Assembly (NCBI RefSeq): GCF_029774175.1
Contig: NZ_CP103834.1
Coordinates: forward strand, 1,312,501 to 1,376,500
Direction: 5' to 3'
DNA: 64,000 bases
Origin: Actinobacillus genomosp. 1
GTDB taxonomy: Bacteria > Pseudomonadota > Gammaproteobacteria > Enterobacterales > Pasteurellaceae
Positions 46,523 to 55,826 of the stretch are shown one piece after another. The notes under the pieces are model-generated. The model was not told where the DNA came from. It made no database searches and was given only the letters and a program-made list of their open reading frames with translations. A program made the translations under genes and the position numbers. Every line of letters starts with the position of its first letter. Positions within the stretch are counted from its first letter, which is position 1.

Positions 46523-48289
46523 ATGATGAATAATTATATTACAAAATACTTAGACTCTTATCTAGAAAGAAAAAATACAGATTATTCTGTTTTATTAACT
46601 GGAGAATGGGGGTGTGGTAAAACACATTTCATTAAAGAATATCAAAATCAGAAAAATGAATATAAATTCATATATGTTAGTTTATTTGGATTAAATTCTA
46701 TTTCTGAAATCAATGATGCAATCTTTAGAGAACTTCACCCTATACTAGGTCATAAAGCAACTAAATATATCGGTGGAGTAATAGCATCAGCTATTAAAAT
46801 GGGTTTTAAAATCGATCTACTTGGTACAAAGGAAGAAGAAACTACAATTAACATTGATTTTAGTAAATTTAATCCTTTAAAGGACGATGAATATAAGGGA
46901 ATAGCATTCATATTTGATGATCTTGAACGAACAAAGATGGGTATTTCTCAAGTTTTAGGATTTATAAACTATTTATGTGAGCAATCTAATGGAAAGGTTA
47001 TTGTTATTGCAAATGAAGAAAAGTTAAATAAAGATAATAATTATAATGAGTTTAAAGAAAAATCAATATGAAAGACTTTTGAGATAAAAAATAATGAAAG
47101 AGATTATTGGATATCATTTAAAAATAATAATCAAGCAAATATTCTAAAAGAAGATAAAATATTGGAAATAATTAAAAATGAGTACAAAAAATTTGGAAAA
47201 AGCAATTTCCGGAATCTAAATCGGGTTATGGAAGACTTTATTGACTTTTATCCACATATAGATTCTAAATTTTTAAAAAACAAAGAATTTTCTTATCTTA
47301 TTGTAAAATTTTTCTTTTCTTTAAATCTAGAATTTAGAAACAAAAATAACGTAAAAGAAGCTTTGAGTGTATTAGAACAAGATAATGAACTTAAAAATTT
47401 AAACATTTTTCAACTAAAAACTTGGGAGGATATTTTATTATCAAAATATATAAAAGATGAAATTAATTCTGAAATAGGCAAGCTAGTTTACTTTCAAAAT
47501 AATAGTAAACCATCTTGGCTATACCTATGGGATCATAGAACCCTAAGTGAAAGTGAATTTAATGAAAATCTAAAAGATGTATTATCAAAATTTGATAAAT
47601 TAGAATATGATGAGTTACCTATATTAACTCATGTTTTTAATTTATTAATACTATTTGCAAATGAAAACATCTCTGATTTAAGCATAGAAAGTATAGAAAA
47701 GAAAGTTGATGAATATTTAAATAAATTTTCGAGCAACCCTGATTGGTTTGAAGTTAATTATTCATCTCCACTTCATAATGGTACTGGGTATGGATATACA
47801 AATGAAAAAGATGAAAATGTAATTAGAATTAAGAATAAAATAACAATTACATTAAATGATAGACAACAGTTCTTTTACAAAAAAAGTAAAAAAGATAATC
47901 TTATTGAAATATTGTCTTTAATAGGAGACGGAAATTATGATGAATATTACTCAAAACTAGATAACTATAAATATAAGAGCATTTTTAATCAAGTTGATAA
48001 AAATATACTTATCGACGTTATTGGATCAGATAATGCAAAAATCTTACATTTATTAAGAATCTTAGATGATAGATATTCTGTATCAAACCCGAAAAATACT
48101 CATCATCTATTATATTTTTACGATGAAAAAATCATTTTAGAATTATTAAAAGAAATTCTTGATGAGAAAAATGAAAACAATGATTTATCACAGTTTGATA
48201 AGTACAACTGCGAAAAAAATATGATTTTCCTTGAGAAAATCTTAAAAAGATTCGATAACCATAACCAACAAGCGTTCGATATCATATAA
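46523..48289 (+). pseudogene. KAP-family P-loop NTPase interrupted by one in-frame TGA
   Basis: A single frame of 589 codons with a TGA at codon 183 (47069-47071); otherwise open. Walker A is GEWGCGKT (27-34); Walker B is GIAFIFDDLER (about 126-136); KVIVIANEEKL follows, the KAP core order. Residues 184-588 continue in the same frame: KTFEIKNNERDYWISFKNN, then FRNLNRVMEDFIDFYPHI. In homologous KAP proteins the position after KEKSI is usually Gly (GGA), so one G-to-T change explains the stop. No membrane helix is visible in the NTPase part. The gene is far more A+T-rich than its neighbours and lacks an intact USS, both signs of recent transfer. Readthrough is possible but unproven. A 182-residue N-terminal fragment could still be made. 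Confidence 0.82.
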
Positions 48290-48322
48290 AACCTTACAAC
48301 TCGACCGTACTTTCCCTTTCTC

Positions 48323-49216
48323 CTACCAACCCCCCCTCCCCTCAAACTCTTCCACTAAAAAATCCACAAAGCTGCGGACGGTTTGGGGGAGTTGGCGGCG
48401 GGAGGGATAGACGGCGTACACTTGATAAGTCGGCATTTGCCAATCGGGTAGCACAATTTGTAGTTGATTGTTTTTGAGTTGTTGCTCAATAAAATATTTC
48501 GGCAACATTGCGATGCCACCGTCTGCTAAGGTGAAATTAAGTAATGCCCCTGTGTCGTTGATGGTGAGTTGGCTGGTTAGTTCCAACACGGTTTCTTGCC
48601 CGTCTTTGATAAATGTCCACTCTTTTCGGTTTACATTTGCGTGTGCTAAATAGCGATGATTAGCTAATTCTTGCGGTGAGTGAATTGTGCCGTGCTGAGC
48701 TAAATAGGCAGGCGTTGCCACTAATAAAGAATGGCAAGTGAATAATGGGCGAGCTACAACATTTGGATCGGGATTGTTAGTAAAACGAACGGCAAGATCG
48801 ATTCCCTCTTCAACTAAATTTACCGTGTTATCCGCCAAAATCAGTTGAATATTCAGCTTTGGATGTTTGGCTAAAAAAGTACGAATCGCATTGAGCAAAT
48901 GGGTGCTGCCAAATGCTGCGTTCGAGGCAATTCGCAATGAGCCTCGCAATTCCCCTCGTTTAGCTAAAAAATCTTGTTCAATAGCCGAGGTTAATTCCGT
49001 CATTTTTTGACAATATTCGACCGCTTGTTCGCCTGCATCGGTCAATGAAACATGGCGGGTAGTGCGCTGCAAAAGCCGAGCATTAAACCATTCTTCCATA
49101 AGGGCAACCGCACGGGTAACTTTCGGGCGTGAAAGATCCAATCGTTCCGCCGTTGCGGTAAAACTGCCCGTTTCCGCCACCATTAAAAACACTTGAATTG
49201 CGGTAATTCTATCCAT
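48323..49216 (-). CDS. LysR-family regulator (paralogue A)
   Basis: 297 residues. HTH at the N-terminus (ITAIQVFLMVAETGSFTATAERLDLSRPKVTRAVALMEEWFNARLLQRTTRHVSLTDAG) and an effector domain (LRIASNAAFGSTHLLNAIRTFLAKHPKLNIQL...). It belongs to the AaeR/DsdC-like 'YafC/PtxR' group and is about half identical to the LysR at 59099. Divergent from the periplasmic SnoaL gene, which is its most likely target, with a 124-bp promoter region between them. Confidence 0.9.
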   Translation of the reverse strand: MDRITAIQVFLMVAETGSFTATAERLDLSRPKVTRAVALMEEWFNARLLQRTTRHVSLTDAGEQAVEYCQKMTELTSAIEQDFLAKRGELRGSLRIASNAAFGSTHLLNAIRTFLAKHPKLNIQLILADNTVNLVEEGIDLAVRFTNNPDPNVVARPLFTCHSLLVATPAYLAQHGTIHSPQELANHRYLAHANVNRKEWTFIKDGQETVLELTSQLTINDTGALLNFTLADGGIAMLPKYFIEQQLKNNQLQIVLPDWQMPTYQVYAVYPSRRQLPQTVRSFVDFLVEEFEGRGGW

Positions 49217-49340
49217 TTTTTACCCTTTATTGTTTCAATTTTTAAAACAATTATATTCATAAACCAGTCTTTTTCCCATTTTTTATTTCAATATAATGGC
49301 AACAGATTATTTGAAACTCTTCAAGCAAAGGAAAATCAAT

Positions 49341-49793
49341 ATGAAAAAATTACTTAAAACTGCAGTAATTTCAACCGCACTTTTAGCCACAACAGCGGCA
49401 ATGGCACACACCACACCGGAGCAAAATAAGAAAAACGCTCTTGAATTTTATGAATTAGTGTTCAACAAACACAAAGTACAAGAAGGCACAGACAAATATA
49501 TCGGCAAAGAATATTTACAGCACAACCCAACCGTAGCGGACGGTGGCAAAGCGTTTGTGGACGCATTTGCGCCGTTCTTAAAAGAACATCCGCAATCTCG
49601 TGCTGAAATCAAACGAGTGGTGGCGGAAGGTGATTTAGTGATGTTGCACGTTCATAGCACATTAAATGCGCAGGATAAAGGCGAAGCGGTGGTGGATATT
49701 TTCCGCTTTGACGAAAACGGCAAAATCGTAGAACACTGGGACATAATCCAAGCCGTACCAGAAAAAACGGCGAGCGGTCGTTCAATGTTCTAA
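49341..49793 (+). CDS. Exported SnoaL/NTF2-like protein
   Basis: 150 residues from the ATG at 49341 (AAAGGAAAA upstream); earlier in-frame codons precede a good signal peptide (KKLLKTAVISTALLATTAAMA). The mature part is a SnoaL-like cone: NKKNALEFYELVFNKHKVQEGTDKYIGKEYLQHNPTVADGGKAFVDAF, VVAEGDLVMLHVHSTLNAQD, VVDIFRFDENGKIVEHWDIIQAV. Proteins of this form occur next to LysR and oxidoreductase genes; the reaction is unknown. It is divergent from LysR paralogue A. A cytoplasmic relative lies at 55282. Confidence 0.85.
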   Translation: MKKLLKTAVISTALLATTAAMAHTTPEQNKKNALEFYELVFNKHKVQEGTDKYIGKEYLQHNPTVADGGKAFVDAFAPFLKEHPQSRAEIKRVVAEGDLVMLHVHSTLNAQDKGEAVVDIFRFDENGKIVEHWDIIQAVPEKTASGRSMF

Positions 49794-49946
49794 CTTAAAT
49801 TTAAGGTAACAAGCGGTCGAAAAACAAGGATGTTTTGCGACCATTTTTTTATTGTAAAATATGCAGATAATACGAAAGTGCCTTAGAAACGAACAAAATT
49901 CACCGCTTGATGAAATGTTCCGCTTTGAAAAAGAGATGAAAACACC

Positions 49947-50894
49947 GTGAAAACTGTCGCCCTTATCCTTTACCCACATTTTAGCTTATTTCATTTTGCC
50001 GTGCCACAAATGGTATTTTCCGCAACAGGATTGGCAAATGAACCGTTATTTGACTTGAAAATTGTGGCAGAACAACCTGAAATCTCGCTTTCAGGCGGTT
50101 CATTGGTGCAAGCCGACAGCGATTTAAGGCTGCTTGAAACCGCTGATATTATTATCGTCCCCGCTTGGAATGATTTTGATGAAAAGCCAACCGCGGCATT
50201 GCAAACGGCGTTGCAACAAGCCAATGCCCGTGGCGCAATGCTTGTCGGGTTGTGTTTAGGCACTTACGCCTTGGCATATTCAGGTTTATTAGATGGCAAA
50301 CGGGCGGCAACCCATTGGATGGGCGAAGCAGATTTTCATCAACGTTTTCCACAAGTGCGGTTAGATTTGAACGCACTTTATGTGCAACAAGGCAACTTGA
50401 TGACATCCGCCGGCACAGCTGCTGGGCTGGATTGTTGTTTGGCGATTGTGCGGGAAATTTATGGTGTAAAAACGGCTAATCATTTAGCTCGGCTTTTTGT
50501 TACGCCGCCCCATCGTGAAGGTGGTCAGGCACAATTTATCGAACAGCCCGTACCACGTAAAACACCTGATGAAAACATCAACGAACTGCTGGACGACATT
50601 CGCAAAAATCTGCAAGTGGTCTACTTTATTGACGAAATTGCAAATCGTTTGTCAATGAGCCGTAGCACCTTTACTCGTCATTTCCGTAAAGCCACAGGAC
50701 AATCCTTCGCGCAATGGTTGATTGACACCCGCTTGCAAAAAGCTCGTGATTTACTAGAAAGCACCACACTCTCTATCGAACAAATTGCAGAACAAATCGG
50801 TTTCCAAAGTGCGGTCAGTTTCCGACAACATTTCAAACAACGCTTCCACGTCAGCCCAAATGAATGGCGGAGGACTTTTGGGGAGTGGGGGTAA
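49947..50894 (+). CDS. GlxA-family regulator: DJ-1/PfpI domain plus AraC HTH
   Basis: 315 residues from a GTG at 49947. The N-terminal DJ-1/PfpI-like domain (VALILYPHFSLFHFAVPQMVFSATG; nucleophile-elbow Cys103 in VGLCLGTYALAYSGLLDGKRAATHW) is followed at about 215-310 by two AraC helix-turn-helix motifs (FIDEIANRLSMSRSTFTRHFRKATGQSFAQWLIDTRLQKARDLLESTTLSIEQIAEQIGFQSAVSFRQHFKQRFHVSPNEWRR). The organisation is that of GlxA/FtrA regulators. Target unknown; it may control a neighbouring stress gene. Confidence 0.9.
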   Translation: MKTVALILYPHFSLFHFAVPQMVFSATGLANEPLFDLKIVAEQPEISLSGGSLVQADSDLRLLETADIIIVPAWNDFDEKPTAALQTALQQANARGAMLVGLCLGTYALAYSGLLDGKRAATHWMGEADFHQRFPQVRLDLNALYVQQGNLMTSAGTAAGLDCCLAIVREIYGVKTANHLARLFVTPPHREGGQAQFIEQPVPRKTPDENINELLDDIRKNLQVVYFIDEIANRLSMSRSTFTRHFRKATGQSFAQWLIDTRLQKARDLLESTTLSIEQIAEQIGFQSAVSFRQHFKQRFHVSPNEWRRTFGEWG

Positions 50895-51207
50895 AAACGA
50901 TCTCTCTTTTTAATTGGAGTTATAATTCCAATTCACTAACAAAAGTAAAAAATTGGAACTGTAGTTCCAATTTACTCTGATAACATGCAATCAATACATC
51001 CAACAGCTAATTCAACTCAAAGACACTAACTTATCTCCAGTGTGAATATTCGAGATAATTACCGCAAGCAGATACCAGCCAGAAAAAGAGATTGATGGCG
51101 TCCCAATGGTGGATTGGTTAGTGGAAAGTAAATGATGCTACGTCTTTAATTACCAATTTAGAATTACTATAATTCGAATATATTTTGCACTTAAGGAAAA
51201 TTTACTA
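50895..51207. other. Gap before ravA: palindromes plus a short broken coding-like tail
   Basis: Apart from the palindromes, 51046-51135 is open in one frame and reads IFEIITASRYQPEKEIDGVP then MVDWLVESK and stop. It has protein-like composition but no start codon and I do not recognise it; it may be the 3' end of a deleted gene. The rest is A+T-rich promoter-like DNA. Confidence 0.3.
50912..50972. promoter_or_regulatory. Two near-identical 22-bp palindromes, possible operators of ravA-viaA
   Basis: Site 1 (50912-50933) is AATTGGA-GTTATAAT-TCCAATT; site 2 (50951-50972) is AATTGGAACT-GT-AGTTCCAATT, a perfect dyad. The two start 39 bp apart, close to four helical turns. No T-run follows, so they are not typical terminators. 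A repressor of the XRE or similar type is the obvious candidate reader, but none is encoded next to them. Confidence 0.55.
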
Positions 51208-52821
51208 ATGAATCAAAAATCTAAACAACAAAGCCAATCTTTACAAGATCTTGATAAAATCATTAATGCTTCAAAAACAGCCATGCAAGATCGCATATCT
51301 AACCTACTCAAACAACTCAATGCCAATATGCACGAAAGAGAGCAAATTTTAGCTATTACATTATTAGGGGCTATTTCTGGTCAAAATACTTTTCTTTATG
51401 GTCCACCAGGAACTGCTAAAAGTTTGATTTCAAGAAGATTAGCTTGTGCATTTGAAACCTCAAATTATTTCGAGTGTTTAATGAACCGCTTTACAACACC
51501 AGAAGAAATTTTTGGTCCAATCTCTATTCAAGAATTAAAAGCTGATCGTTATATCCGTCAAGTGGAAGGATATTTACCAACTGCAGATTTTGCTTTTTTA
51601 GATGAAATTTGGAAATCTAGCCCTGCTATTTTGAATAATCTTCTCACTATTATTAATGAACATATTTTCAAAAATGGTAATGAAAGAATTGATGTTCCAC
51701 TAAAATCTCTAATTTCTGCATCTAATGAAGTTCCAGCCGAGAATCAGGGATTAGATGCTTTATATGACCGTTTTATTCTTCGCCTTCTTGTTCCTCCAAT
51801 TCAAGAAAATGAAAATTTCAATCAGCTACTAAATAGTAAACCGAGTTCAGAAAAACCAACCATAAGCCCCGAATTAGTTATTAGTTCTAAAGAACTTATG
51901 CAATGGCGAGAGCAATTACATAATGTATCGCTTAGCAATGATACCCTGTTAATTATCAAATATATTCGCCAAGAATTAGCTGATAAATTTGATGAGTTGA
52001 AAGTATATGTTTCAGACAGACGTTGGCAACGAGCTGCATTGCTGTTGAAGGCATCTGCATTCTGTAATGGACGTAAGGAAACAAACCATAGTGATGTTGT
52101 TTTATTAAAATATTGTTTATGGACTACCCCTGAAAATCGTGAAGCGGTAGAAAATATTGTAATGAATGCAATCAAAGAATGCGGTTTTGACAGTGGGGTT
52201 GATTTGGCTGATTTAGATAGAGAAAAAGATAAATTAGATAAAGAGATTAACAAAGAGATTTATTACTCTGAGGATATTTATGAAACTATAAAATTCTCAA
52301 ATGGACAAGAGTTTTTCAAAGTGGAAAAGTCTGTTTCTAGAAAAAATTATGCTAATGATAGATATTACAATCGTGAATTTTCAGGATATATTCCTATTGA
52401 TAAATTTAAAACAAAAGATAAATTCTATCTAATAGACGAAAATGGAAATTCTATGAATAATATTGAATGCACATTTAATGGTCAAGGAAGCTGTATAATA
52501 AAATATAGTGAGAGATATGGTTATGAATATAATGACGTAAAGTTTACTCCTAAAAAATTAATTCACAAGGGAGATAAAAAACCAGAAGTTAATAAAAGAT
52601 TGATTAAATCTTTATCTGAATCTGTTAAAGAAATTCGTCAAGAATTAACTGCAGTTTTAGAGCAATTAGAGAATAAAAATAAAAACTACAAAAAACAACT
52701 ACAAAGCCCATTTGTTACTGAAAATGAAATTAATGTAGCAGTAAGTGGTATTTTAAAACAAATTGAGCAACTCAAATTGCGTATTACAGACTGCGAACGC
52801 TTGGAGTCGTTATGTCAATAA
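51208..52821 (+). CDS. ravA: RavA, MoxR-family AAA+ ATPase
   Basis: 537 residues (E. coli RavA 498). AAA+ core: Walker A GPPGTAKS (65-72), Walker B LDE (131-133) in FAFLDEIWKSSPAILNNLLTIINEHIF, sensor 1 ISASNEVP, and YDRFILRL, all matching RavA. The triple-helical arm with SDRRWQRAALLLKASAF is present. The middle (about 355-450, KEIYYSEDIYETIKFSNGQEFFKVEKSVSRK..), where E. coli RavA has the LARA domain that binds LdcI, is a Tyr/Asp/Lys-rich sequence with no visible similarity, so an LdcI link is doubtful. The C-terminal helices (SLSESVKEIRQELTAVLEQLENK) are usual. It overlaps viaA by 10 nt. Confidence 0.9.
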   Translation: MNQKSKQQSQSLQDLDKIINASKTAMQDRISNLLKQLNANMHEREQILAITLLGAISGQNTFLYGPPGTAKSLISRRLACAFETSNYFECLMNRFTTPEEIFGPISIQELKADRYIRQVEGYLPTADFAFLDEIWKSSPAILNNLLTIINEHIFKNGNERIDVPLKSLISASNEVPAENQGLDALYDRFILRLLVPPIQENENFNQLLNSKPSSEKPTISPELVISSKELMQWREQLHNVSLSNDTLLIIKYIRQELADKFDELKVYVSDRRWQRAALLLKASAFCNGRKETNHSDVVLLKYCLWTTPENREAVENIVMNAIKECGFDSGVDLADLDREKDKLDKEINKEIYYSEDIYETIKFSNGQEFFKVEKSVSRKNYANDRYYNREFSGYIPIDKFKTKDKFYLIDENGNSMNNIECTFNGQGSCIIKYSERYGYEYNDVKFTPKKLIHKGDKKPEVNKRLIKSLSESVKEIRQELTAVLEQLENKNKNYKKQLQSPFVTENEINVAVSGILKQIEQLKLRITDCERLESLCQ

Positions 52822-54251
52822 ACTTGTTATCAGAAAAAGGGATTATCAAAAAATCCCTTTCTGAAAAATATGAAGAGCTTATTCAGAGACCACAACTTGC
52901 TGAATATTTAAATGATCATATCTGTAATTGGTTTAAGAAAGCAGAAAAATTTATTCAACAAGAAAATCCATTTCCAAGATTCCGACAGCAATGGAAAATA
53001 TGGAATAGCGAATTTCATAAGAATAAATCTATTTTAAATGATAAAGCTATCCAAGAATGCCAAGCTTTTTGTAAATCAGTAGGTATTCCTTTTGATTATT
53101 CTTTTTGGCATAAAAAATTAGAAAGTAATAATGAAGAAAAAGAAGTAGCTTCTAATTTATTATTAAAAGAGTGGCAAAAAAATCTAGATAAATCACAAGC
53201 CCAATGGGAATTAGAGCAGATTGAACTTGCAAGAAAAAAATTCCTTACAGAGTTGGAAAAATGGTTGGAACTTATTCAACAATTAGATCGACAACTTTCT
53301 CCTTTGGGCTTAGATTTTGGAATTTGGTTTGATGATAGTTTAGGTTCTTTAACCCCACAATCAATTAAAGAACTTACTCGTTGGGCAAATTATTTTGCAC
53401 AGGATAAAGAAGCACAAAAAATCGCAGATTTATTAGGTAAAATGCGACAGATTGAGCAATCATCAAAGATAGAAACTATTACTCAAACAATTAGCGTGTC
53501 CGTGCCTGTTACCGATATTAATTCTAAAGAAGAAATTATTGGTCTTAAATTAGGGAAAGAATTGGAATATGTGATTCCTTCTGAATTAGCATTAATGGCA
53601 GATCCTGAAACAGCTATTTTATTTGACTTAAAATATTTGGAATCAAAGTTAGTTTGTTTCGAATTACAAGGAACAACATTTCAAGATGAACAAAATGAAA
53701 TTACTACTGAAATAGAATCAAAGGAAGATGATAAACTTGGACCAATGATTTTATGTGTGGATACAAGTGGTTCAATGAGTGGGACACCTGAAAATATTGC
53801 TAAAGCGATGTCTTTATATTTAGGAAATAAAGCTAAATCAGAACAAAGAAAATGTTTTGTTATTAATTTCTCAACAGGTATTGAGACATTTGAAATTAGT
53901 GCAACAAAAGGTATTGCGGATTTAGTTTCTTTTTTGAGTAAATCATTCCACGGTGGGACTGATGCCGCTCCAGCATTACGATATGCATTGTCATTATGCC
54001 AATCAGAAAATTATGAAAAAGCAGATATTTTGATGATTTCTGATTTTGTGATGGGATCATTACCTGAAACCTTACTTAGCGACATAAAAAAACAAAGAGA
54101 AAAAGGCAATCAATTCCACTCTTTAGTGATTGGTAATTTATTTATGGAAAATAGATTAAAAACACATTTTGATAATGAATGGATCTATAATCCAAATTCA
54201 CATCAAATAGAACAACTTGTGAAATTCCAACAAAATATCAAGCTAAATTAA
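52812..54251 (+). CDS. viaA: ViaA, VWA-domain partner of RavA
   Basis: 479 residues. An all-helical N-terminal part with long coiled segments (about 1-300) leads to a C-terminal VWA domain with MIDAS DTSGSMSG (from Asp317), a Thr in GGTDAAPAL and an Asp in DILMISDFVMGSL. It works with RavA; in E. coli the pair affects Fe-S proteins, aminoglycoside uptake and respiratory complexes. GGAG precedes the ATG inside the ravA 3' end, so the genes are translationally coupled. Like ravA it is A+T-rich with no intact ACAAGCGGT that I could see. Confidence 0.9.
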   Translation: MSINLLSEKGIIKKSLSEKYEELIQRPQLAEYLNDHICNWFKKAEKFIQQENPFPRFRQQWKIWNSEFHKNKSILNDKAIQECQAFCKSVGIPFDYSFWHKKLESNNEEKEVASNLLLKEWQKNLDKSQAQWELEQIELARKKFLTELEKWLELIQQLDRQLSPLGLDFGIWFDDSLGSLTPQSIKELTRWANYFAQDKEAQKIADLLGKMRQIEQSSKIETITQTISVSVPVTDINSKEEIIGLKLGKELEYVIPSELALMADPETAILFDLKYLESKLVCFELQGTTFQDEQNEITTEIESKEDDKLGPMILCVDTSGSMSGTPENIAKAMSLYLGNKAKSEQRKCFVINFSTGIETFEISATKGIADLVSFLSKSFHGGTDAAPALRYALSLCQSENYEKADILMISDFVMGSLPETLLSDIKKQREKGNQFHSLVIGNLFMENRLKTHFDNEWIYNPNSHQIEQLVKFQQNIKLN

Positions 54252-54363
54252 TTTAAATACTATCTAACTTCTAGTTTTAGATAGTATTCACTCTCTAAAG
54301 CGTTCAAATTTCACAGGAAATTTACAAAAAATTAGGGAAATTAAACCGCTTATAAAAACAAGT

Positions 54364-54423
54364 AAACAAAACCGTTCATTACTATCAAACACTTTTGTTC
54401 ATTAGTAATGAACGGTTTTGTTT
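54364..54423 (+). terminator. Long hairpin after viaA
   Basis: A 21-bp perfect inverted repeat, 54364-54384 and 54403-54423 (arms contain AACCGTTCATTACTA), with an 18-nt loop, ending in TTTTGTTTTCTC. The loop includes TTTTGTTCAT, part of which repeats arm sequence. Unusually long for a terminator. Confidence 0.65.
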
Positions 54424-54449
54424 TCTCAACATACGTTCTAAATAAAAAA

Positions 54450-54479
54450 CGGTCGTAAACTCCCAACAATTTACGACCG
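54450..54479 (-). terminator. Inverted repeat after the GST gene
   Basis: CGGTCGTAAA (54450-54459) and TTTACGACCG (54470-54479), followed leftward by TTTTTTATT. It is a USS-derived pair sitting 8 nt past the GST stop. Confidence 0.75.
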
Positions 54480-54487
54480 CTTGTGTT

Positions 54488-55114
54488 TTAGAATCGACTC
54501 AAATCTAATCCCCCTGCTGTTTTCTCATTCGCTTTGAGATAAGCAGGGTGGGTTTCGATTTGTTCTAGGTAACGGGTGATATTTGGGTAATCCGCTTTGT
54601 TCACATAGTTTAAGCCCCATTGTAGTGGGAAACTTAATGCAAAATCTGCGCCGGTGAGTTGTTCGCCTACGATCCAAGTTTTGCCTTCTAGCGATTGTTC
54701 TACATGATTGAAATATAAACCAACTTGCGCATTAGTGTATTGGGCGAAGTCGCCTAAATCACCTTTCTTCGAGACTAACGCCAGTAAGTTTGCGGAGAAC
54801 ATTGACGCTGAAATCGCTAGCCAGTAAACGTAATTGGAATAAGCGTCCGTTTTGTGTGCTTGGGTAAAACGGTTTTCCGTGTCGTAGCGGTCGAGCAAGT
54901 GTTGGATAATTGCATTGCCTTCCGCTAACACTAAATCGCCGTCTTGCAATACAGGAGCTTTGCCAAGCGGATGTTGTGCTTTCAGTTCTGCCGGTGCGAA
55001 GCCGGTGCCTTCTAAGCGGTCATAAATTTTTAGTTCGTAGTCCAAACCTAAGGCTTCAAGTAGCCATACAATACGGTGTGAACAAGATTGTTTTAGATAG
55101 TGTAACGTGATCAT
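54488..55114 (-). CDS. Glutathione S-transferase
   Basis: 208 residues. N-terminal thioredoxin-like domain (MITLHYLKQSCSHRIVWLLEALGLDYELKIYDR; HPLGKAPVLQDGDLVLAEGNAIIQHLLDRY with the cis-Pro VLQDGDLVLAE-GNAI glutathione site) and C-terminal helical domain ending LSRF. Tyr6 and the Ser11 of SCSH are possible catalytic residues. It conjugates or reduces electrophiles with glutathione; fits the adjacent Kef-type, Ohr and OYE genes. Single gene bounded by hairpins. Confidence 0.9.
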   Translation of the reverse strand: MITLHYLKQSCSHRIVWLLEALGLDYELKIYDRLEGTGFAPAELKAQHPLGKAPVLQDGDLVLAEGNAIIQHLLDRYDTENRFTQAHKTDAYSNYVYWLAISASMFSANLLALVSKKGDLGDFAQYTNAQVGLYFNHVEQSLEGKTWIVGEQLTGADFALSFPLQWGLNYVNKADYPNITRYLEQIETHPAYLKANEKTAGGLDLSRF

Positions 55115-55281
55115 ATTTTTTTCCTTAAGTAACAGGGAATGTAAAACTTCTATAACTTATAACCTGCTTTAATTTATAAGTTTTTCTTCAAAGTGTTTAA
55201 AGAAAATAGATTATTATAAATTTATCTTACATAAGATATAATTTCTCACAACTCAAAAGACACTATTTCATAGGAGAAATT

Positions 55282-55695
55282 ATGAGTTTTCAAAAAGAGC
55301 AAATGCAACGTTTTCAAACTGCCATTAACACTGCTGATGAAGCATTAATGTGTGAGTTAGTAGCTGACGATGCCCCATTTTATACACCAATGTCTCCTGA
55401 ACCAATGGTTGGCGGAAAAGGTTATCTGGCGATTGTTCATTTATTCCGCCAAAGCTTCCCTGATGTTCAATGGCAAGCCGAAGCAATGGTCGAAGAAGGC
55501 AATATCGTTGTGGTGCAATGGCTATGCACAGGCACTCACTTGGGCGATTTTATGGGTAAAGCCCCTACGGGGAATAAATTCGCAACACGCATAATGAATT
55601 TTTATTACTTCAATAAACAAGGCAAAATTATCAACGATGTAGCAGCAGAAGGCTTAATCAAAATCGTTGAGGCTGTCGGTTTGTTAGGTCGCTAA
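55282..55695 (+). CDS. SnoaL-like (NTF2-fold) ester cyclase-type protein, cytoplasmic
   Basis: 137 residues. SnoaL cone: FQTAINTADEALMCELVADDAPFYTPMSPEPMVGGKGYLAIVHLFRQSFPDVQWQAEAMVEEGNIVVVQWLCTGTHLGDFMGKAPTGNKFATRIMNFYYFNKQGKIINDVAAEGLIKIVEAVGLLG. No signal peptide, unlike the relative at 49341. Good ribosome binding site (TAGGAG). Function unknown; such proteins commonly sit beside LysR-regulated oxidoreductases. It is divergent from the GST gene by a 167-bp region. Confidence 0.85.
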   Translation: MSFQKEQMQRFQTAINTADEALMCELVADDAPFYTPMSPEPMVGGKGYLAIVHLFRQSFPDVQWQAEAMVEEGNIVVVQWLCTGTHLGDFMGKAPTGNKFATRIMNFYYFNKQGKIINDVAAEGLIKIVEAVGLLGR

Positions 55696-55779
55696 TTTTT
55701 TTGTAAAGTTTGAGCGATATTCATAAATTGGCAAAATTTCACGAAAATTCGACCGCTTGTTTACTCGCCATATAGACAA

Positions 55780-55813
55780 AATACCGCCTGAAATATCAAT
55801 CTCAGGCGGTATT
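55780..55813. terminator. Bidirectional hairpin between SnoaL and DUF1330 genes
   Basis: Perfect 12-bp arms AATACCGCCTGA (55780-55791) and TCAGGCGGTATT (55802-55813), 10-nt loop, between convergent genes. Confidence 0.8.
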
Positions 55814-55826
55814 ACTTTCTTCCAAT

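Noticed and set aside
51208..54251. First taken as a novel MoxR-VWA defence pair
   Set aside because: Core motifs and order match the known RavA-ViaA pair; only the RavA middle segment is unusual.
54364..54423. Considered as an IS end or attachment site
   Set aside because: No transposase fragment, no target duplication visible and position fits a viaA terminator; kept as a terminator.
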